Below, in pieces: positions 43,565 to 57,742 of a stretch of 64,000 nt of DNA. The notes under the pieces are model-generated. The model ran no database searches. It had not been told where the DNA came from and saw only the letters and a list, made by a program, of their open reading frames with translations. This stretch comes from Alviniconcha marisindica (lineage: Eukaryota; Mollusca; Gastropoda; Provannidae): assembly GCA_018857735.1 (NCBI GenBank), contig JABMCL010003406.1, positions 117,001 to 181,000 on the forward strand, given 5' to 3'. Position 1 is the first letter of the stretch; the number at the start of each line of letters is the position of its first letter. The position numbers were made by a program, and so were the translations under genes.

Positions 43565-45109
43565 AGAAAACTCTGTCAGAAATACCAACACTAGTTTCCC
43601 TGAGAAATGCTATGTTCTTTGAAACTGAAATTATGTGGTGCAAGTTATCTGTGTGTGTGCGTGCGCGTGTGTGCAAAGAAGCCCCCTCTAAAATGCAAGC
43701 CTGTTCCTTCAAATTAAATCTACCTCCAGTATGTAGTGTGTATGTCAGCGTGTATGCGTTTGTGTGCATCTAAAAAGACATCATGCAGAAACATACACTA
43801 GTGAACCTTGAATTGTTGAAACTGAAACTGTATGCATGTGTGAAACAGCTGTCTCAGAAACACCACCAGCTAGTGTTCACTGACACTGTGCGAATTATCT
43901 GTGTGTGCCCCAAAAAGCGCTGTTCTCAGAAGCTGTGTGTGAAGCTCTTTCAACAAAACGTACACTCATTTTGTTTTTCGTTCTTTATTGTTCGATCATT
44001 TTCCATTGTAGAGAGCAGGGCACCACTGTCTACAAGGCTGACAAGTTGTTGCCTGTCTACAGACTGTTGTGGTACAAACAATAACAAGATGAACGCTGGT
44101 GACGCACGCACAACGAACGCCAGTGGCACACGCACAAGACAAAGCAGGAAACCAACCACTGACATAGCCAGTGACCCAAAGTGACATCAGGAAGTAGTTA
44201 CTGACAGTAACACCAGGAGTAGCACATGTAGTATATCATAAGGAACAGCCAGTGAGGTGGGGACACTAGCAACTAACAATGTCAGCCCATGGACATCCAG
44301 ACCTGTATGTATGAGGAGCAAACAGCCCCATGTCATGCTATATTCTAAGCTGTGATGGCACCGAGACTCTCAGCATGTGTGCAGCGCCAACAGGACCATG
44401 GGGCTTGGCGCGAACTGCATTTAAAGTTGCACTTATTTTTCTATGTTTAAACAGCCTAAACACCACACACAAATGATGGCTCTGATGCTGACGTTCGTGA
44501 CAGAAGCTACTGTTGAGAAAATTAACGTCTATGGACAGATGCCGTCCCACATACCACTGGAGACCATATATTAGTCAGGAAAATGTGGATTCATGCATCA
44601 AGACATGTACCAGACGGCAATGAGGGGACAGGAAAATCTTGAAAAGGGAGTGGTTCACCCCAAAGTGAACTGGACACTTGGAAACTGACATGGCTGTTCT
44701 CATGCAGTGTCCAATCGGCTTCTGAGTTTTTGACATCAAGTATATTGCACTGATGATAAAACAGTGGAATTTTCCAACAGAAAATAGACACAAGCAAAGG
44801 GCCATTTTTGAGCCATTTGATGACTTGTGCATGTAGGTCTCTTTAGCCAGTCAGAATTAGGAACTATCCGCTTTTAACTCTGTTTGCTCTTTATACATAT
44901 GGGCCTGTGAAATTAGCCACATTCGGGGGGGGGCAGGCAACCTGTAACGCTGAGAATTACTGACATCAGGAAAACTGGTAACAGAAGTAGCCATTGACAG
45001 CAGGTAGTGACATCAGGAAGGATGTCAACGACGGGATCAGACCACCTGTAGCGCTATCTGATGTTTCACAGCCACACCCGTACTGACTCAGAGGACGTCC
45101 ACAGCATTT

Positions 45110-45425
45110 TACAAACCATCAGCATTTTGTTGAACTCTAGTCTAACATTTCAGTCCCTGCACTGGTTCATTTTACACTAACAATACTAACATCTTGTTGT
45201 TTATTCTAACTCTATTTAACATTTCACAGTCCCTTCACTGGTTCATTTTACACTAACAATACTAACATCTTGTTGTTTATTCTAACTCTAACATTTCACA
45301 GTCCCTGCACTGGTTCATTTTACACTAACAATACTAACACCTTGTTTGTTCCAACATTTCACAGTCCCTTCACTAGTTCACTTTACACTAACAATAGTAA
45401 CATCTTGCTGTTTATTCTAAACAAT
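45110..45425. repeat. About 75-bp tandem repeat, four copies
   Basis: Copies share TTTTACACTAACAATACTAA and AACATTTCACAGTCCCT. A poly-C run follows at 45446. Confidence 0.92.
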
Positions 45426-45679
45426 TTATGCTCTGTGTGGATTCCCCCCCCCCCCCCCCTCCCAAAAACAAAAAAAAACCAACAACTTACTATGGGATAG
45501 CAGACATTTGCATTTTCACCGGATTCATTGCATCAAGTTTGGGGGGCAATGGGGGCAGCAAGGTTTGGGCTGGTGGAGCAGTTCACAGAATTGGAGTGAA
45601 ATGCACTGACAAGTACTGCAAAACCTAATGTACACGGTTGAACAACCACTGAGATGTGCAATTTTTTAACCCATGGTTA

Positions 45680-45840
45680 CAGTTACAGAGCAACTGAATG
45701 TTTACAGAGCAGAGCAGTTTACAGAGCAACTGAATGTTTACAGAGCAGAGCAGTTTACAGAGCAACTGAATGTTTACAGAGCAGTTTACAGAGCAACTGA
45801 ATGTTTACAGAGCAGAGCAGTTTACAGAGCAACTGTATGT
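45680..45840. repeat. About 37-bp tandem repeat
   Basis: Units around AGAGCAACTGAATGTTTACA and GAGCAGAGCAGTTTAC. Confidence 0.93.
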
Positions 45841-47084
45841 TTCATGCCCTTATTTTTTGTGACACCTCTGGGGAATACCTGCAGTTTAAAACCGCAAGCA
45901 TCTTATTTTCACCAGGGAGGGGAAATCCCACAAGGTCTGGTGAAGGTTAAACTATCAGTGCCTAACTATCCGAGCTGGTGGTCAGCATCCACTGAAAGCC
46001 TTTCTATGTCTCTGCAAGCTGTTGTGCTACATGTGACAAGATCTTGAAACCAGGCAACGACTGATGATGCTGATGAAACATGAGAGAAAAACTGACTGTA
46101 CAAGCTTGTGGGCACAGAATTCCCAAAGCACAAATGCTAATCAGCTGATACACGGATCACATCCACTTTGACTTGGATTGTGTTCAAAAGTACAACAATG
46201 TCTTTTAAGTAATGCACACACCTGTACCACACACACTGTGTCAGTGGCTACCAGTTACTTATCACAATCAAATCATCTGGGTGAAAAGGTGATGAGGTGG
46301 AATGAAAGTTTCATTAAAGGTAGAATATCAAAAGCAGCAAAATTTTACAAATCCACTGACAGTATCACAACTTTTGTTGAAGAGTATCAAGAGTGAGGGT
46401 TCATATATGTATATCACATTTTTTTTTTCTTGAATAAATTTTGCTTTCCTCTTCCTCTTCTGTTTTGTTAAAACCCTAATTAATTAAAAGAAGTAATTTT
46501 CCACAGCCACACTGCACACGTACAAATTCTACACAGTTGGTGCGGTAATGTGGTGGGAAAAGACTGGCATCACTTTTCTTTTCACAACCTTGGCATAATT
46601 TGATCATTAAAGCAGAACGCTGACACGGAGACTTGAAACTTTGTAATTAAACAAATATTTACTCTCTCATTCATACTTTTTTCTGGGGAAATAATGTGTT
46701 TGTACTGCAACTAACTTACTAACTGAAATAAACTTGGAGGGAGAAAAAGTCCTTGACAAACTAAAATAAATTTGGAGGAAAATAACAAACAAAACAGTGT
46801 TGGCAATTCTTTCTTCTTCTTGTTTTTTCTTCTTAACTGAACAACTCAAAAAGGGTTGTTGTTGTTGTTTTTAAAACATGATAAAATAACTGGAGAAAAA
46901 AATGTAGGGGAAAAATGAGATTGATCAATACAACTGAGATTCATCTCTCTTTTTTCTGCACCCTGTTTGATGTCAATGGCCACATAGCCTACATTAATAT
47001 GATAGACATTTGGCTCACAGCTGCAGATTTAGAAAACTTTTGAAAGCAGCTGATTTTGCAAAGCGGACATTTGCAGTTGAAATA

Positions 47085-47240
47085 TTTTCATTTAATTTCA
47101 CTCGTCGCTCCTACTGCACCTGAAAACCAAAAACAAATATCCATCCCAAACCAAGTTAAAATATTTTCATTTAATTTCACTCGTCACTCCTACTGCACCT
47201 AAAACACAAAAACGAGTATCCACCCCAAACCAGGCAATGC
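47085..47240. repeat. 77-bp direct duplication
   Basis: Two copies sharing TTTTCATTTAATTTCACTCG and CTCCTACTGCACCT. Confidence 0.9.
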
Positions 47241-49249
47241 AGCTTTTCTTTGGCTACATTCGCAGTCACAATTTTGTAGGAATGTTTACGTCACACATTT
47301 TGATCAAATCAGAACGCTACAAAACGTGAGAAAAACTTCAAAAGATGAAAAAACAGTACGTGCACAATTGAACTAACTTCTTACACTAATATAAATAACA
47401 AGAGGTGAAATGAAGGCCAAAATACACTGTAGTCCACACTGTCACTAGATCTAACAGTACACACAGCATGAAGTACAAACGGAAGACTGACAGAGAAATT
47501 TAGATCTATTGCTGGAGGAAAATTTCACTGGTTTTTGAGACTGCAGGTTTCGTTTGGCCAAGGTAGACAATATATACTCCCCAAGGGGTCCAGGCTGGCT
47601 ATTTACAAATATGCTCTGTGCTCTATGTACAAAATGAGGTGCTTTACTCACCGGTGGACAACGTGAGCAACATCCATGATTAATCCACCAGTGGTTTAAC
47701 ATGTCCAGATCACCCAGCCCAAGCAATCTCTTGTCACTTCTGAGTGGGGCAAATGTGACTGGGACAATATGGTTTGTTTTCATGATTTATTCTGTTTTAT
47801 ATATACACAAAACAAAAGGAACAGATGAAAAGAAGAAGAAATAAACCAACATAGGAATACATATACTGAACCTAAACATGCATGTGCAAACACATGCGAG
47901 CAGTGTGTTACATACAAAAGAGGGGTAGATAGCCACCAGATAAAAGAGACGACAGTCAACATAAGTTACTGGTATTCTCAACATCTTCATCCCTGCAGTA
48001 AAAAAAATCAGTGATCACTATGTACAGCAAACTTTCCTGATGCACAATAAATTATGGTCTTCTTGTTCTTCAACTCTCACACACAGACATGAACGCACAC
48101 ACACACACACACACACAACTTACCACTTTCACACACACATATGGACACATTTGCACACTTATCACTTTCACACACATGAAGTGCCATGAATATGCCAATA
48201 CACATACATTCACAAAGACCCTCTTAAAACAGGTTCCTCCATCCTGACTGAAAGGTTTTTGATTCAACAAGAAGTCCTCACAATCCATATGGGGAAAGAG
48301 GGGAAAAAAGCATCTTCCATTTGCCAATACATCAACTGTTTTCCTTGTGTTAATCAACACAAATACACAGCAAGGAGATCATGGTCATTGTTTAACATGG
48401 TAAGATTTGATACAAAGCTTTGGCCAAGTGAGAAACTAGTTAATGCATTATGAACTCTGTGCCACAAAAAAAAATGACACGCAAGACCTTTACATCTTGA
48501 CAGGTAACCAACACCAAAGATGCTGAGCTCAACTGCTAGATGTAGTAACACAAATTTCCCTTGACAGTTCATTCAGCAAAAGTCAGTGACATTTTAAAAA
48601 CGCCTCCAGTTTCCCCCTGGATAAATATCAGGTCTGAACCCCTGCCCCCCCCACCCCCCCCCAAAAAAAAAAAACACACACACACACAAAGCACAAATAC
48701 ATACATAAACCCAAAAGAAAGATGCACATACAAACAAACAAAAAGCGCATCACATACATGATGGCTGCAATTAACCAAGCAAAAACAAACAAACAAAAAA
48801 GGGGGGGGGGGGGGGAGATTTACTTCTGTGACATGATTTTTGCTGTAGTTAGCCTCATAGAAAAACAAACATGGAAGCCATTATGTTTCAAAGTCATAGT
48901 CGGGGGTTGGTGGATTTCCCAAACGTTTATCCACTATGGAAAACGCACATCAAACCCTTATCACGCGCACAAAAAAGACAACAGCAGGGTCAGATTTATG
49001 AGGGTGCTACACGATCACCCTTAATAAGAAAAAAGAAGAAGAAAGGGGGGAACGGAAAAAGATGACCTAAAAATGTGTGCACATGGTCTGTGAAAGGGAA
49101 TTCATCTAAACGCAATGCAGAAGGAAGAAATACAAATTTCCCAGAAACAGGCAACCTTGCAAAGGGGTGGTCGCTTAGGGGGCGGGGTTGTGGGTTGGGG
49201 GAGGCCCTTCAACAGAAGTTCCACTGTTAACTGACAGTTAACACACTGG

Positions 49250-49720
49250 ATCATCTTACAGGCTGACAATACCAATGGTTTCATGACACTGTGTTCTAGC
49301 ACTGTGAAACAGACATCAGGTCAGGGTACAGGTTGACAATACCAATGGTATCATGACACTGTGTTCTAGCACTGTGAAACAGACATCAGGTCAGGGTACA
49401 GGTTGACAATACCAATGGTATCATGACACTGTGTTCTAGCACTGTGAAACAGACATCAGGTCAGGGTACAGGTTGACAATACCAATGGTATCATGACACT
49501 GTATAATGCCACTGTGAAATACACACTGGGTCTTGTTACAAGCTGACATTAACATGATGTCATGACAAGAATGTGCTCTGTCATTGTACAATGCAAGCCA
49601 GGTACATGCTGACAATATCAGTGGCATAATGACACTGTGCCAGGTCACTGTGAAATACACACTGTGGCACTGTGTAACACACATCATGTATGATGCCAAT
49701 ACCAATGGTGTTTATGACGT
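49250..49720. repeat. About 76-bp tandem repeat
   Basis: Three near-identical and several decayed units around CAATACCAATGGTATCATGA and GTGAAACAGACATCAGGTC. Confidence 0.93.
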
Positions 49721-49800
49721 CACCTCTGCTGTAAAGGCAAACGACACTGGGTCATGTTTGTCTCCATACACCCTGAGACAGCATACCATCACACTTAGAT

Positions 49801-49802
<2 letters not shown>

Positions 49803-49840
<38 letters not shown>
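49803..49840. repeat. (AC)n microsatellite
   Basis: Uninterrupted AC run of about 19 units. Confidence 0.97.
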
Positions 49841-49841
<1 letters not shown>

Positions 49842-51489
49842 ATATACACCAGCAGCAACAAATCCTGGGTTTATTCTCTCTAGGTTTCGATACAGGCACA
49901 ACACCCAAAAGTCCTCTTTATGAGATGGATCAGGATGTTGCTACAAATATCCAGTGATCATGATCATAGCATCTCTAATTTCTTGGTTCCACTCAACACA
50001 CATGACCAAGTCTAACAGTACCAAGATTATTAATTTTTTTAAAGGGGTAAAAAACAAAAAACAAAACACACATATGGACATGTCAAACAAAACTATCCGT
50101 CTTGTTGACTGTTTGTTCAACATTGATTTGACACTCCCAGGAACTGTAAGGAAACGATTTAGTGACTCGTAAATACTACTTTACACAGTAGCTTCAACAC
50201 AATTCTGCAGACTGTAAGTTGTTACGCCTTCTGCCAGCTGCATCCACCAATCACACTCGACTGTCTTTCTCTGCACACCATCAAAGAGCATATAGTAGCG
50301 TTAACTGCCCATCTTCTTTGCATACAACACTGACGATCAATCTTAGTACTCCTGATCAGTCCCAGTGCTCCCTACGGGCAGTTCCGGCAGTTCCCTCCTC
50401 CGTACACTGCCATACGGCAAGTAGGCGTGTTTTTAATATGCTGGATATAAAATGCTGATCTATATGAGTGTAACCCCTGCATTTTGATTACTAAATGTGC
50501 TTTTCTTTTCTACATCATCACCACTGAAATTCATCCTTGATGGTGGACACAACTCTTTGGCTTTTAAGGTAAATGCACACTGAATGCAACATTCACTGTG
50601 TGTGTTGCTGCAAGCTCAGTGAACAGTGTGAAGGAGCATGCTCAAGCAATGGTAGACAGAGAATTGCATTTGACTCTAACTTTGAGTCTGATCTATGTGC
50701 ATTCAAGAAATAAACGCCCAATCACACTGTTCCTGTTTTTAGTTTCATTATTCTCATTTTACTGACACTGGATGTTTCAGCTTTTGATTATTATTATTAT
50801 TGTTATTCCCATATTACTCACAAAGACCCATTCATGCAAACCATTGCTGTTGCCTGCTTATCAAGGTTTACTGGCAACAGAAAATACAAATCATGTTTCT
50901 TATTTCAGGGTTACCCATCAAAACCCACCATGTAAGCTCTCACCCTGGTGACGGTCTACAAATAAACTACATATCACTTCCTACAATATTGTCCTTTGTC
51001 CCATTCCACACTGGTATAAGTACCATTTTGTTTCTTTGCAGTAAAAGAAGCTGCTAATCTGAAGCACTGTTTTATTTCACAGATCCTGCACGCACCTGAA
51101 AACATTGAAAAAAATATGAAAAAAGGAAATCGGCTCACAAAATGTGATTTGCCACAGAGTGGGGTTTGTCTTCATGGGGTCAGGAAGCCCCATCTGTCTG
51201 CTAGGTTTTGGGCAGTGCTACAAATACTATCATAAAGAACATCTCTTCCTGTCCTCCTTTTGGAACCACAGGTGTGGGGTGGCTACAGATGTTACCTGCA
51301 CCTCTGTCCTGGGATTCAAACCACCTTCATGTTATTTTACAAAGGAGTCATTTTCATACTTTAAAAACAACAACACCAACAAAAGGAAGAGAAACTCCTG
51401 TATGATTGGTTGCACTGAGTAACAACTGAAACATGCCGTTATTAATCAAAATGTGATTTAGTTGCACTCCTGAGAATGACAGCCCATTC

Positions 51490-51765
51490 TACCAACACCC
51501 ACACTGACCCTGACTACACCCACACTGACCCTGACTACACCCACACTGACCCTGACCCACATTGATCTGCTTACACCCACACTGACCTGACCCACACTGA
51601 CCCTGACTACATCCACACTGACTGACCCACACTGATCTGAATACACCCACACTGACCCTGACCCACACCCATCTGCCTACATCCACACTGACTGACCCAC
51701 ACTGATCTGAATACACCCACACTGACCCTGACCCACACCCATCTGCCTACATCCACACTGACCAA
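51490..51765. repeat. Irregular 18-24 bp tandem repeat
   Basis: Units of CCCACACTGACCCTGACTAC with variants CTGATCTGAATACAC. The higher-order block at about 51605-51690 is repeated to its right. Confidence 0.92.
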
Positions 51766-51999
51766 TCATCAGCGTCCACCCTGTACACAGTGATCTACTC
51801 AACAAAGCAGCAATGCACCAGAAGTCCTAGTCAATGAAGCATTTTGATGCAAACTGGGCAGTGAACACTGCCCATGACAGTGCTGACCCAAACATTTGTA
51901 TAAAACAGCCAAGAAAACAACACCAACAAAAACAAATGTTTTCACACAATGTAGTTTGCACAATCAAACACAGCCACCCTGTCTCTACTGCATCCCGCT

Positions 52000-52168
52000 G
52001 ATGGACTTTGTATCATCAACTCACACCACAGTGCCTCTGAAAATGAACCCACTGTGTAGGTTAAACACCAGAAAATGCTACATTTTGACTTTGTATCATC
52101 AACTCACATCACACTGCCTCTGAAAATGAACCCACTGGTAGATTAAACACCAGAAAATGCTACATTTT
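52000..52168. repeat. About 85-bp direct duplication
   Basis: Copies share GACTTTGTATCATCAACTCA and AAACACCAGAAAATGCTACA. Confidence 0.92.
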
Positions 52169-53416
52169 GTGGCCATTTGACTAGAACTGTGGGCACATTT
52201 CCAAGACACTGCGGTAAAAAGCTGGCCATGGAAAGGCAGTACTCTGCCTGATGCACAGACAACACTAGGACGGCACTGCACTGCAGCACTCCAAGTAAAC
52301 TGCAACACAATGCCGGCTTCCACGGACTTGATCTCAGGCCAAACCCAGCTATTCTCTGGATGCTTTAGAGGCCAGCAAAGGATGTCGCATCGGCACATGT
52401 GCTTTACCGACATGCACGCACGCACACATAAAAACAAAAACAGAACAAAAAGAAGACAAAATAAATCACCCGCTGCAATGAAACAGGGGCAAAAGACTGT
52501 CATGATTTCATTGTAAGAATGATCAGTTAATAAGCAAAAAGGACAGAGAAGAAGATCTTGAGACAGGAAACACAAATGCTCCCTGGACTCACATTCAAAA
52601 CAGGCTTTGCAGAAGCAGTGTGCAAAATGTTTTAAGGAAGCATTGCAGTAAAGACACAAGCTGGCCTAAAAAACACTGAAACACTTGCTAATATTGCCTT
52701 TGACAGATTTCTTCTTATTGGTCTGTGAATCTGTGCATACACCCTAAAGTTTAAGTAAAGACCTTAGAAATGCTGTCACTTAAAAGCCTGAAATGTTGTG
52801 GGCCAGCAAGCGTGGAAAACATGGACAGCATCTCTTTCAATCAAAGATCCTGGTGCATGTACCAGAAAGTTGTGTTTTTTAATCCTGCAAATTGAAATTT
52901 CTCCTGGCAGAATTATTAAAGTCTGACTGAAATTACTTTACATATTTGGAAGCACACTGGCAAAAAAAAAAAAAAATGGACTTGAATTTCGGCCAGGCTC
53001 TCTGAAAAACGTTTCAGTCAATACAGGCGACTATCAGTTCTTGCAACAATTGATCTATTAGGCATGAACAATGATGTCCCAGAAAAAGCCACCAATATAT
53101 ATTGTTTGTAATGGCCAAAGAACATGCTTGTCATTGATCATAACACAGACTCACAATTTTTCTGCGATGGGGTGGGGGGTGGGGGGGATTGCAGCACGGA
53201 CAACAATGGCAGTCTTTCTGAGCTGTTTCACTGCCACTAAATGAAAAACACACCTTTTCTAATATTTTTATATAAAAAAAAAAAAATCTTGCACAAAACA
53301 CCGAAACCAAGAAATATGAGGTCGCTGTAGTGTAGAGGGAAAGCTGTAACAAGGGGCTGGACGCTTAAGGAAAACCTGATGGCCTACTGCAGTAAAACAC
53401 ACCGACGACAATATCA

Positions 53417-53768
53417 CTAGCACTTGGACGAGGGTGATGACGGTGATGCTGAAGACGGCGAAAAGGAGCCAGTCCCGGCCGACTGGCCCCCGGGCTGTAT
53501 CATGGCCAGCGATGTCTTGCTGGCTCGGATAATCTCCATAATCATGCCTTTACAGTCACAACAAATGCTCATGAGAGGGCCGCGGTTGGGCTGACCGGAC
53601 GTGGAGCCGGAGCCGCTGGACGAGGGTTTCTTGGTGGGGAGGGTCATGGACTGGGACCGCTGCAGTGGCCGTTTTCCCTTCTGCTGGTCCAGCACTGTGC
53701 CTTTGCTGCGTGGCGCTGCAGAGGAGCTGGTGGAGGAAGGCTCAGAGGGCGGAGATGGATTGGAGGAT
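53417..53768 (-). CDS. SPIRE: Spire C-terminal exon with stop codon
   Basis: Last coding exon of a Spire-family actin nucleator. It reads from KSSNPSPPSEPSS through KRPLQRSQSMTLPTKK and ends MSICCDCKGMIMEIIRASKT followed by a Ser/Pro tail and TAG at 53417-53419. The CxDC plus helix matches the VCVDCKKFISEII segment near the end of vertebrate Spire. The acceptor at 53769 (CTGACAG) takes the two nucleotides left by exon 54690-54790, so the frame closes. The tail is shorter and more serine-rich than in vertebrates. The 3' UTR must lie to the left, but I could not fix its end. Confidence 0.88.
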
Positions 53769-54689
53769 CTGTCAGGATCAGAGAAATAACAGCTGCGGTG
53801 ACAGAATCAGTGCAGGCATGGCACAAACGTAACAGGGGCGAGACAAATCTTTACATATATCGTGATTTGGCACAGCATCTATTTTTGTGGTCGTTTATTA
53901 ATGTATAAACTACAGTACATATAATACATGCAAATACAAATTGCTCGCAAGAAAAGATCTGATCTGATGCAGAACTGAGAAATGGAATAACTGGTCCAGC
54001 AATACTGAGAAGGATTTACAGAAGTGCCAAGGAAGTATATGATAATAAAACAAGTGCTAATCAACTTTTCCCCCCAAAAGGTCCTTTGACAATTAAACTC
54101 TTTGAACTGCCTCTTTACAGTTCTAGCAATCTGGCAAAACCTAAAACAGAGTTGAGGAAATCCAAAGGCAGTGTACACCGTGATGCAATGGGCCTTTCAT
54201 GAAATGAAAAACATGTCCACATATCATTCGTGACCGATTAAAACCTTGGAACTCAAAATTTTAAATTTTGCCCAAAACATGAAAGTGCATTTTAAAAATT
54301 CAACACTTAAGCTAGGCACGTTTGTAATTGGATATGGGATGTGAAATAATAACTCCCGTTAAAAATAGGTGAGTTATGTGTCCTAGACAGTACCTCAGTA
54401 CAGTTTTTGTACATTTCTCCCTGCTCATCACTGACCCCTGCTCATCACTGACCCCTGCTCATCACTGACCTCTGCCACTCCTCAACTGGTGGAATTCTGT
54501 CTACAGATGGAATAATTGGGTGTCTGAACACATAAGGATAGTACAGTTATAGTAGTTTTTGCAGGCAGCATGAATTCCCCCCCCCCCCCCCTCCCTTTTT
54601 TATAGACCGTTATTGGCTGAAGACTCTCATGCCTGCTGAGTGACACTTAATGTCGGAAAAGATGAAAGGCTAAATGTTTGCCGACTCAC

Positions 54690-54790
54690 TTGACATAGTT
54701 CTGAATGAGTGCCTGTGCTTCTTTGGTGAGAGGAGTGGGACTAAGTGTGTACACAGGGATGTTCTTGAAGTGTTCCGTCGGGACGTGCAT
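54690..54790 (-). CDS. SPIRE: Spire exon between zinc finger and C-terminal exon
   Basis: A 101-nt exon reading MHVPTEHFKNIPVYTLSPTP then LTKEAQALIQNYVK. It continues RK from the zinc-finger exon to give RKMHVPTEHF, which matches the KKMRLPSKPYSTLPI region that follows the FYVE-like finger in Spire. The acceptor is CTGTTTCAG and the donor AA|GTGAGT. It starts in phase 0 and leaves two nucleotides. An AC microsatellite lies immediately upstream in the transcript. Confidence 0.88.
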
Positions 54791-54867
54791 CTGAAACAGG
54801 AGCAGTCTTCATTGGTGAAACACATCCTATCTCATATGCTCATGTGTGCATGCATGTGTGTGTGCGC

Positions 54868-54916
54868 ACACACACACACACACACACACACACCACGCAC
54901 ACACACACACACACAG
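54868..54916. repeat. (AC)n microsatellite
   Basis: AC run in the Spire intron upstream of exon 54690-54790. Confidence 0.95.
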
Positions 54917-55254
54917 AGTACATTTGCATGAACACACATATACACTTACACACAGCTTTTGAATAATATGACCTTTATACAGGAGTGACCTCTAAGGAGA
55001 AGTCTTTAGTCTGGGGCTCTATCATAATCTTCAGCAAGTCCACGCAGCCCAAGTCAGAGGGCAAAGTTCTCTCACCCTCTGCACTTGTGGGGATCTTTAC
55101 ACACTGACTCCTGAGGGACCATCTCCTTTGTGTGCTGGTCTAGCAGGACTTAAAATCACTGGGTCCATTAATTTACAGCCAGAGCCAAGCCCAAACCCTG
55201 CTTGGCTCAGGATTCTGTATTTACATCATCTTACATCTAGGACTAGACTTGAAC

Positions 55255-55925
55255 AGAAGAAATCTGATGTCATCATCACCATCCCACATCCGTCCTGGGA
55301 CAGCCTAGTGTAACAGTGTAAATGCACCATCCCACATCAGTCCTGGGACAGCCTAGTGTAACAGTGTAAACGCAACATCCCACATCAGACCTGGGACAGT
55401 CTAATGTAACTGCAACATCCCGCATCTGTCCTGGGGCAGCCTAGTGTAATTGCACCATCCCACATCAGTCCTGGGACAGCCTAGAGTAAACGCACCATTC
55501 CACATCAGTCCTGGGATAGCCTAGTGTAATAGTGCAAATGCACCATCCAGCATCAGTCCTGGGACAGCCTAGTGTAAATGCACCATCCAGCATCAGTCCT
55601 GGGCCAGCCTAGTGTAAATGCACCATCCCACATCAGACCTGGGACAGTCTAGTATAACTGCACCATCCCACATCAGACCTGGGACAGTCTAGTATAACTG
55701 CACCATCCCACATCAGACCTGGGACAGTCTAGTGTAACTGCACCATACCGCATCAGTCCTGGGACAGCCTAGTGTAAATGCACCATCCCACATCAGTCCT
55801 GGGACAGCCAAGTGTAAATGCACCATCCCACATCAGCCCTGGACAGCCTAGTGTAACTGCACCATCCCACATCAGTCCTGGGACAGCCTAATGTAACTGC
55901 ACCATCCCAGCCTCATGTAAACCCA
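55255..55925. repeat. About 40-bp minisatellite
   Basis: About 16 units around CATCCCACATCAGTCCTGGG and ACAGCCTAGTGTAA in the Spire intron between 54791 and 57742. Confidence 0.95.
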
Positions 55926-57257
55926 TCCTGCATTCAGCCTGGAAACTGTTTGCTAGCCTCAGTGGCCCCAATGTCTCTACACATGCTTCTTGCAGGAATT
56001 CTACCTCAAACATATTTTTCTCTCTCTTCCAACAGGCTTCAGCTTCCACTCTGTTCAAGTGCTTGTCCGTGTTTCTTGCACTTAATCAGCACTGCTGCCG
56101 CACACAACTTGCTGGAACTGCACCTTTCACTTTCACTTGCATGTGCCGGATCAAAGATCCAAACATGCCATCCGTCAGCAGTCAACTGTCTGCGACAACA
56201 TGTTTTACAGTCTTCACAATAAGTGAAACGGGCAGTTCACGCAGTGGTGAGCTACCATCAACTTCACATGAAACACCAGCTATTTTCATGTATTCGCATA
56301 CCCCTCACATAGAATCAATGTTGGAAAGAGATAATTTCCTGCGGTGTCCTCTCACCAATACACGCAAGCACCACCCTCTCTTCCTTTTCTTGTATCTTCC
56401 CATTTTTTATCAGTATAAAGGGCAATTTCCTCTTGTGTGCTCTGATCAAATCCACGTGCAAAGTCAGCAGCCTTTCCTCTTTTTTTAGCGTATAAATTGC
56501 ATATGATTAATGCAAGAGGCAATTTCCCGTTGCATGCCATCATCTAATTCATACACCCGTTTTCCTTTTCTCATGTAGCTCCCCGCAGGTTATCCGCGTA
56601 ACAACTTTCTGCGGTGCACCATCATCAAATTTACATGAAGCAATATTGCCCGTCTCATGTTCCTTGCACAGTCCCTGCAAGCATGTATGGGGCATCAAAA
56701 TAAACACACCCGTGCGTGAAAAGTTATCATAGTCTTTCAATGGAAAATAACAAGATGCCACGAAGCCATACAAACCTCTGCCCAAACTGGCCAATTATTC
56801 AGCATTACCTCAAAGATCAGCAGCAAAATAATCTGATAGGTCGCTTTTCTATTGCACTATTCTCCGCTTCCGAGCAGACTCACTGCACTTTAGTCATGTG
56901 ACACTGAACGACTGACTAGCTTTACACAGCACGTTTGAAATATCCACCACACTGGTGCGCTTACAGTGCTATTTGGTTGTGATATGTCTGGTGCCCTGCA
57001 AAACTGCTGGCTATCTCGACACATTTTGTGTACACCACACAACTATGCACCAGTTTACAGTGGTATTCAGAACCACACACATTCATCTAGTTAGTCTTTT
57101 AGTGCGTGCTGGGTTATTTCAAAGTCTCCATAATCCATTGAGCTCTGACATGGACTATAGGATCTTTAACATACATGTGATCTTTTTGTATGTGTATGCA
57201 CACAGAGGGGACACTGGTTTATAGTCCCACCCAAAGGACCTTATCAACAACAACAAA

Positions 57258-57617
57258 GATCCAAACACATAAAAGGTTCAATAGAATGCTATTTATTAGG
57301 ACAAAACACAATATGTGAATTTCCGGGGTGGTCCCCTTTATCAAGCTACAAAACAACACTTAAACAAGAATTAAACAGTAAAAACTATGAAAAATGAAAT
57401 GGGGAGCTGCCACTTATCTGTTTTTGGTTGAACTATGTTGTTTCCATGTCCAGAAAAAACAGATTAGTGCCTTTGCTCTCCATCTCATTTTTTGCCGTTT
57501 AAGTACTTTAACTGTTGTTTAAGTGTCGTTGATAAAGGGGATTACCCTAAAAAAATCCCATGTCGTGTTTTTGTACTAATAAATAGCAAACTTTTGAACC
57601 TTTCATGTGTTTGGATC
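57258..57617. mobile_element. Foldback MITE with inverted repeats of about 110-130 bp
   Basis: The left end GATCCAAACACATAAAAGGT and the right end ACCTTTCATGTGTTTGGATC are inverted copies. Homology continues inward through CTATTTATTAG, a TCCCCTTTATCAA match and GACACTTAAACAA-type sequence. No open reading frame lies inside. Single or short relatives occur at 12518 and 34506. Confidence 0.85.
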
Positions 57618-57742
57618 TTGTTTTAGAACACTAGCAGTCACTCTTGTTGCAGATTTTGACAACAAAACATGGAAAATGTGTGACTGCCAATTGTGTGAAA
57701 GCCGTATACATGCTGGGTCAGACCTCCCGCTCACTGCCTCAC

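Larger units (their letters stand above)
38543..53416. other. Convergent interval between AKTIP and Spire without recognisable coding exons
   Basis: About 14.9 kb between two stop codons facing each other. It must include both 3' UTRs. A + strand AATAAA at about 46432 is one candidate AKTIP poly(A) signal, but it is far away and unproven. Open frames here (for example 43783-44184 plus and 42359-42631 minus) show no recognisable family and no splice support. Content otherwise is tandem repeats, a MITE, poly-C runs and AT-rich sequence. Confidence 0.6.

Noticed and set aside
43783..44184. 133-codon plus frame
   Set aside because: No recognisable domain, no homologue recognised, composition like surrounding non-coding DNA.
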